From: an uncultured Alistipes sp.
Lineage (GTDB): Bacteria > Bacteroidota > Bacteroidia > Bacteroidales > Rikenellaceae
Assembly (NCBI GenBank): GCA_900545315.1
Contig: UQYM01000026.1
Coordinates: forward strand, 1-37,977
Length of the DNA: 37,977 nt
Direction: 5' to 3'
Shown here piece by piece: positions 33,860 to 37,977 of this stretch. Numbering within the stretch: position 1 is the first letter of the stretch; each line of letters begins with the position of its first letter. The notes under the pieces are model-generated. The model did not search any database, was not told the DNA's origin, and saw only the letters and a program-made list of their open reading frames with translations. The position numbers were made by a program, and so were the translations under genes.

Positions 33860-35059
33860 ATGGAAAAGAAAAAAGTTGTTTTGGCATTCAGTGGAGGTTT
33901 GGATACCTCGTACTGCGCAATATATTTGGCCAAAGAGATGGGCCTCGAGGTGTATGCTGCATTGGCAAACACCGGTGGTTTCTCGGCCGAGGAGCTCAAA
34001 AAAATCGAAAAACGTGCTTATGCACTGGGCGTGAAGAGTTATGTTGCACTGGATGTAGCACACGACTACTACGAGACCGCAATCAAATATATGATTTTCG
34101 GTAACGTCCTGAAAAACGCCACCTATCCGATTTCGGTAAGCTCGGAGCGTATCTCGCAGGCTACGGCTATCGCTAAATATGCAGAGCAGATCGGTGCCGA
34201 TTACCTCTGCCACGGTAGCACCGGAGCCGGTAACGACCAGGTACGTTTCGACATGGTCTTCAATATTATCGCTCCGGAGATCAAGGTGATCGCGTTGATT
34301 CGTGAGAAACGTCTGAGCCGTGAAGAGGAGATCGCCTATCTGCGTTCACACGGTGTGGACTTCGACTTCAAGAAAGCCGAGTACTCGATCAACCAGGGTA
34401 TTTGGGGAACCTCGGTAGGAGGTAAAGAGACGCTGACCTCCAGCGAGACCCTGCCGGAAGAGGCTTACCCCTCACAACTCAAAGAGACTAAACCGCGCCG
34501 GATTACCCTGACCTTTGAGAAGGGCGAGTTCGTTGCTCTGGACGGTAAACGTTACGATGACCGTATTGCTGCCATTCAGGCTTTGCACGCGGTTGCCGCT
34601 CCCTATGCCATCGGTCGTGACATGCACGTCGGAGATACCATTATCGGTATCAAAGGTCGTGTTGGTTTCGAGGCGGCAGCTCCGATGGTGATCATCAAAT
34701 CACACCACATGCTCGAGAAACATGTGTTGACCAAATGGCAGCTCTTCTGGAAAGACCAGATCTCGGCATTCTACGGCAACTACCTGCACGAGGGTCAGTA
34801 TTACGATCCCGTAATGCGGGATATCGAGGCTTGGCTCGAAAGCAGCCAGCGTACGGTAACCGGTGATGTGTACGTTGATCTCTATCCGTATCGTTTTGTT
34901 GTGGTCGGCATCAAAAGCGATCACGATCTGATGAGCAACGCATTCGGCGCTTACGGAGAGACCATGAGCGACTGGACCAGCGACGATGTCAAAGGTTTTG
35001 GTAAGATCTTCGGTAACCAGAACCGCATCTGGTACAAGGTCAACAAAGGAATGAAATAA
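33860..35059 (+). CDS. argG: Argininosuccinate synthase
   Basis: This 399-aa enzyme joins citrulline and aspartate using ATP in the penultimate step of arginine synthesis. The N-terminal ATP pyrophosphatase loop is AFSGGLDTSYCAIYL (9-23). CHGSTGAGNDQVRFDM (about 117-132) is the conserved citrulline/ATP region, and NQGIWGTSVGGKET the aspartate-side loop. It follows the GNAT gene by 112 bases. The leader includes two copies of an A-rich direct repeat (ATTCAAAAAAA). argC follows after 25 bases, so the genes probably form one operon. Confidence 0.97.
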   Translation: MEKKKVVLAFSGGLDTSYCAIYLAKEMGLEVYAALANTGGFSAEELKKIEKRAYALGVKSYVALDVAHDYYETAIKYMIFGNVLKNATYPISVSSERISQATAIAKYAEQIGADYLCHGSTGAGNDQVRFDMVFNIIAPEIKVIALIREKRLSREEEIAYLRSHGVDFDFKKAEYSINQGIWGTSVGGKETLTSSETLPEEAYPSQLKETKPRRITLTFEKGEFVALDGKRYDDRIAAIQALHAVAAPYAIGRDMHVGDTIIGIKGRVGFEAAAPMVIIKSHHMLEKHVLTKWQLFWKDQISAFYGNYLHEGQYYDPVMRDIEAWLESSQRTVTGDVYVDLYPYRFVVVGIKSDHDLMSNAFGAYGETMSDWTSDDVKGFGKIFGNQNRIWYKVNKGMK

Positions 35060-35084
35060 CAACGAACCTCATACTGCAATACGC

Positions 35085-36071
35085 ATGAAGAGAGTTAGAG
35101 TAGGCATCATAGGCGGTGCGGGATATACGGGTGGCGAAGCTATCCGTATTCTCGTTAATCATGAGGGGGTCGAACTGGTTTTCGTCCATAGTAATTCGAA
35201 TGCAGGAAACCTGCTCAGCGATGTACACGCCGATCTGCTGGGGGATACCGATATACGGTTCACCGGCGAACTCGATTTTTCAGGGGTCGATGTGATTTTC
35301 CTCTGTGTAGGTCACGGCGATGCCCGCAAGTTTTTGGAGGCTACTCCGGTCCCAGCGCATGTGCGGGTGATCGATCTAAGTCAGGACTTCCGTCTGGCGG
35401 CCGGTTCGGTGCTCGGTGAACGTACCTTTGTGTATGGTTTGCCGGAGATGAACCGCGAAAAGATTCGTCAGGCACGCAATATCGCCAATCCGGGCTGTTT
35501 TGCCACCTGCCTGCAGTTGGGAATGTTGCCGTTGGCAGCTGCCGGACTGCTCAAAAGCGATGTCCATATCTCTGCCGCAACCGGTTCGACCGGTGCCGGC
35601 CAGAAATTGGCTGCCACCTCGCATTTTAGCTGGCGCGCAAACAACCTCTCGATTTACAAGGCGTTTGAGCACCAACACTTGCGTGAAATCGGTGAGAGTA
35701 TTCGTTCGTTGATGCCCGCCTTTGATAGCGAAATCGACTTCATCCCGTATCGCGGAGATTTTACGCGCGGTATCCTCGCATCGATCTATACCGAGTGCGA
35801 CAAATCACTCGAAGAGATAGTCGCGTTGTACAAAGATTATTACAAAGATGCCGCCTTTACCTTTGTCAGCGACAAGAATATCAACCTCAAACAGGTCGTA
35901 AATACCAACAAATGCCTGATCTCGTTGGAGAAACATGGCGACAAACTGTTGGTGGTCAGTGCGATCGACAACCTGCTGAAGGGTGCGTCGGGACAGGCGG
36001 TACAGAATATGAATCTGATGTTCGGTTTGGATGAACGTGCAGGCCTCAGACTGAAAGCCTCTGCGTTCTAA
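35085..36071 (+). CDS. argC: N-acetyl-gamma-glutamyl-phosphate reductase
   Basis: This 328-aa NADPH enzyme reduces N-acyl-glutamyl phosphate to the semialdehyde. The Rossmann motif is GGAGYTGGEAIRIL (10-23). The catalytic cysteine is C138 in NPGCFATCLQLGMLPL. The C-terminal LLKGASGQAVQNMNLMFG segment is typical of the family. The acyl group in this organism could be acetyl or succinyl; the sequence does not tell. It lies 25 bases after argG and 30 bases before argD. Confidence 0.97.
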   Translation: MKRVRVGIIGGAGYTGGEAIRILVNHEGVELVFVHSNSNAGNLLSDVHADLLGDTDIRFTGELDFSGVDVIFLCVGHGDARKFLEATPVPAHVRVIDLSQDFRLAAGSVLGERTFVYGLPEMNREKIRQARNIANPGCFATCLQLGMLPLAAAGLLKSDVHISAATGSTGAGQKLAATSHFSWRANNLSIYKAFEHQHLREIGESIRSLMPAFDSEIDFIPYRGDFTRGILASIYTECDKSLEEIVALYKDYYKDAAFTFVSDKNINLKQVVNTNKCLISLEKHGDKLLVVSAIDNLLKGASGQAVQNMNLMFGLDERAGLRLKASAF

Positions 36072-36101
36072 AACAGGTCCATCATTAAAATCGAATGCCA
36101 C

Positions 36102-37235
36102 ATGAAAATGTTTGACGTGTACTCTGTGTATGATGTCGATATCGTACGGGCTGAAGGCTCATACGTGTGGGACAACAAGGGTACGAAATATCTCGATATG
36201 TATGGCGGCCATGCCGTCATCTCGATTGGTCACACCCATCCTCACTATGTGAAGATGTTGACCGATCAGCTCAATCGGATCGGCTTCTATTCCAACTCGG
36301 TCATTATTGACCAGCAGCTCGAATTGGCCGAAAAATTGGGCAAACTCTCCGGTAAGGAGGATTATCAGCTCTTCCTTTGCAACTCGGGTGCTGAAGCCAA
36401 CGAGAATGCGCTGAAGCTCGCTTCGTTCTTCAACGGCAAGAAGAAGGTGATCGCAATGAAGGGGTCGTTCCATGGCCGTACCTCATTGGCTGTGGCTGCT
36501 ACCGACAACCCGAAAATCCAGGCTCCGGTCAACCAGACCGACAATGTGATTTTCACGCCGCTGAACGATGAGCAGGCGCTCGAGGAGATCTTTAAGGCTC
36601 ATCCCGATGAGATCTCTTCCGTAATCCTGGAGGGAATTCAGGGTGTAGGCGGTATCTACGAAGCAACTCCGTCGTTCTTGCGCAAGATCCGTTCGCTGTG
36701 CGACCAGTACAATGCCGTCTATGTTGCGGATGGCGTACAGTGCGGTTGCGGACGTACCGGGCAGTACTATTCTCACGACTGGGCAGGCGTTTCGGCAGAT
36801 ATCTATTCGATGGCCAAAGGTATCGGTAACGGTTTCCCGATGGGGGCCATCTCAATCGCTCCGAAGATTCAGCCCGTATATGGTATGTTGGGTACCACCT
36901 TCGGCGGTAACCCGCTGGCATGTACTGCCGCCATTGCCGTTGCGGATGTGATCAAAGAGGAGAAACTGATCGACAATGCTAAAAAGATGGGCGACTATCT
37001 GATTGCGGAGTTGCGTCAGCTCCCCGGAGTTAAAGAGGTACGCGGTCGCGGTCTGATGATCGGCGTCGAGCTGTTCGAGGAGGCTGCTCCGTTGCGTAAA
37101 AAACTGATCTACGATGAGCATGTCTTCGTAGGTTCGGCCGGAAACAAAAATGTGTTCCGTCTGTTGCCTGCCCTGAGCATTACGCCTGCTCACTGTGATC
37201 AGCTGCTCACCTCCCTGAACAAGTTATTGAAATAG
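36102..37235 (+). CDS. argD: Acetylornithine (or succinylornithine) aminotransferase
   Basis: This 377-aa class III PLP-dependent enzyme transfers an amino group from glutamate to the N-acyl semialdehyde. The PLP lysine is K239 in YSMAKGIGNGFPMGAI. SGAEANENALKLA (95-107) binds the cofactor phosphate. The aspartate that contacts the pyridine ring is D210 in VADGVQCGCGRTG, which reads DG where many family members read DE. The substrate may be acetyl- or succinyl-ornithine. The start ATG 36102 is followed by a second in-frame ATG two codons on. argB follows after 39 bases. Confidence 0.95.
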   Translation: MKMFDVYSVYDVDIVRAEGSYVWDNKGTKYLDMYGGHAVISIGHTHPHYVKMLTDQLNRIGFYSNSVIIDQQLELAEKLGKLSGKEDYQLFLCNSGAEANENALKLASFFNGKKKVIAMKGSFHGRTSLAVAATDNPKIQAPVNQTDNVIFTPLNDEQALEEIFKAHPDEISSVILEGIQGVGGIYEATPSFLRKIRSLCDQYNAVYVADGVQCGCGRTGQYYSHDWAGVSADIYSMAKGIGNGFPMGAISIAPKIQPVYGMLGTTFGGNPLACTAAIAVADVIKEEKLIDNAKKMGDYLIAELRQLPGVKEVRGRGLMIGVELFEEAAPLRKKLIYDEHVFVGSAGNKNVFRLLPALSITPAHCDQLLTSLNKLLK

Positions 37236-37274
37236 GCGATAGCAGTCAATAAAAATTCCATCAACCCATTGGCT

Positions 37275-37977
37275 ATGTTGAAAGTCATTAAAATCGGAGG
37301 CAATATTGTCGATAACCCGGAGAAGCTCGATCGTTTTCTGAAAGATTTTGCGTCGTTGCCGGGTCCGAAAATTTTGGTGCATGGTGGTGGGAAAGTGGCT
37401 ACCACGGTTTCCAAAGCGCTCGGTATCGAGACGCAGATGATCGGTGGCCGTCGGGTGACCGATGCGGAGACCCTGAAGGTGGTAACCATGGTCTATGCCG
37501 GATTGATCAACAAAACCATTGTGGGAAAACTGCAGCAGGCCGGTTGTAATGCAATTGGCCTGAGCGGTGCGGATGGAGCTTTTATCCGTTCGAAACGTCG
37601 CAATCCGGTTCCGGTCGATTACGGTCGGGTGGGGGATCCGCTGCCCGAACGGTTCGGACTCTCCACGGCCCGTACACTGATCGATGCCGGTTATACCATT
37701 GTGGCGGCTCCCATCACCCTGGACGATGCGGATGGCGGGTTGCTCAATACCAATGCCGATACCGTTGCGCAGACCATTGCAGTTGGGATATCCAAAGTCT
37801 ACGATACGGAGTTGGTCTTCTGTTTCGAAAAACGTGGCGTCTTGATGAACGTCGATGACGACAATAGCGTGATCCCGGAGATTACTCCGAAACGTTTTGC
37901 CGAATTGAAGGCTGCAGGTGTAGTCGCCGACGGAATGTTGCCCAAATTGGTGAACGCTTTCCGTGCCATCGATAACG
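37275..37977 (+). CDS. argB: N-acetylglutamate (or N-succinylglutamate) kinase, partial at the right edge
   Basis: A frame from ATG 37275 stays open for 234 codons to the window edge; the family is usually about 255-265 residues, so only a short C-terminus is missing. It phosphorylates the gamma-carboxyl of N-acyl-glutamate. The amino acid kinase fold starts with VIKIGGNIVD (4-13). VHGGGKVA (about 36-43) is the glycine-rich substrate loop. GLSGADGAF (about 96-104) and LLNTNADTVAQ (about 156-166) are the nucleotide and substrate loops. It is the fifth gene of the arginine operon. Confidence 0.95.
   Translation, partial: MLKVIKIGGNIVDNPEKLDRFLKDFASLPGPKILVHGGGKVATTVSKALGIETQMIGGRRVTDAETLKVVTMVYAGLINKTIVGKLQQAGCNAIGLSGADGAFIRSKRRNPVPVDYGRVGDPLPERFGLSTARTLIDAGYTIVAAPITLDDADGGLLNTNADTVAQTIAVGISKVYDTELVFCFEKRGVLMNVDDDNSVIPEITPKRFAELKAAGVVADGMLPKLVNAFRAIDN

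Noticed and set aside
1..37977. CRISPR array, insertion sequence or rRNA operon
   Set aside because: No regularly spaced repeats, DDE transposase frames with terminal repeats, or rRNA-like sequence were seen on either strand.

Overview
The window looks like a chromosome segment from a member of the order Bacteroidales. The evidence is a fused SecD-SecF, a DUF4491 protein, a small Bacteroidales-type HTH protein, an arginine cluster headed by a GNAT protein, and several promoters with the Bacteroidota pattern TTG-N18-20-TAnnTTTG. The genus cannot be settled from sequence alone.

Positions 1 to about 12,100 are an accessory, visibly more AT-rich block that appears to be one end of an integrative element next to dnaK. 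Every gene in it is on the minus strand. At the dnaK side are a zinc-finger/double-HTH protein and a tyrosine recombinase, which overlap by ATGA. Next comes a compact three-gene operon: a 78-aa XRE-family regulator, a 2302-aa protein (LOTUS/OST-HTH-like N-terminus, sacsin/GHKL-type ATPase, long acidic linker) and a UPF1-like superfamily 1 helicase fused to a C-terminal PIN nuclease. A second excisionase-like HTH gene runs off the left edge. I read the three-gene operon as a candidate RNA-directed defence system. It is the most interesting part of the window. The other end of the element is not in view.

Positions 12,188 to 21,683 hold core genes: dnaK (minus), a small HTH protein (plus), a small membrane protein and an MscS/YbdG-like channel (both minus), then secDF, the diadenylate cyclase cdaA and a DUF5672 protein (all plus).

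Positions 22,150 to 27,692 hold the branched-chain amino acid genes on the minus strand, in transcription order ilvD, ilvB, ilvN, ilvC, ending at a strong terminator. Across a divergent intergenic region, nadC and a secreted dipeptidyl peptidase IV are on the plus strand, followed by a DUF4491 membrane protein. A superoxide dismutase gene is on the minus strand with its own strong terminator.

Positions 33,166 to the right edge hold an arginine operon on the plus strand: GNAT acyltransferase, argG, argC, argD and argB (cut by the window edge). The GNAT is the obvious candidate for the otherwise missing first enzyme, N-acyl-glutamate synthase. In Bacteroides the pathway is known to use succinylated intermediates.

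No rRNA, tRNA, CRISPR array or insertion sequence was seen.
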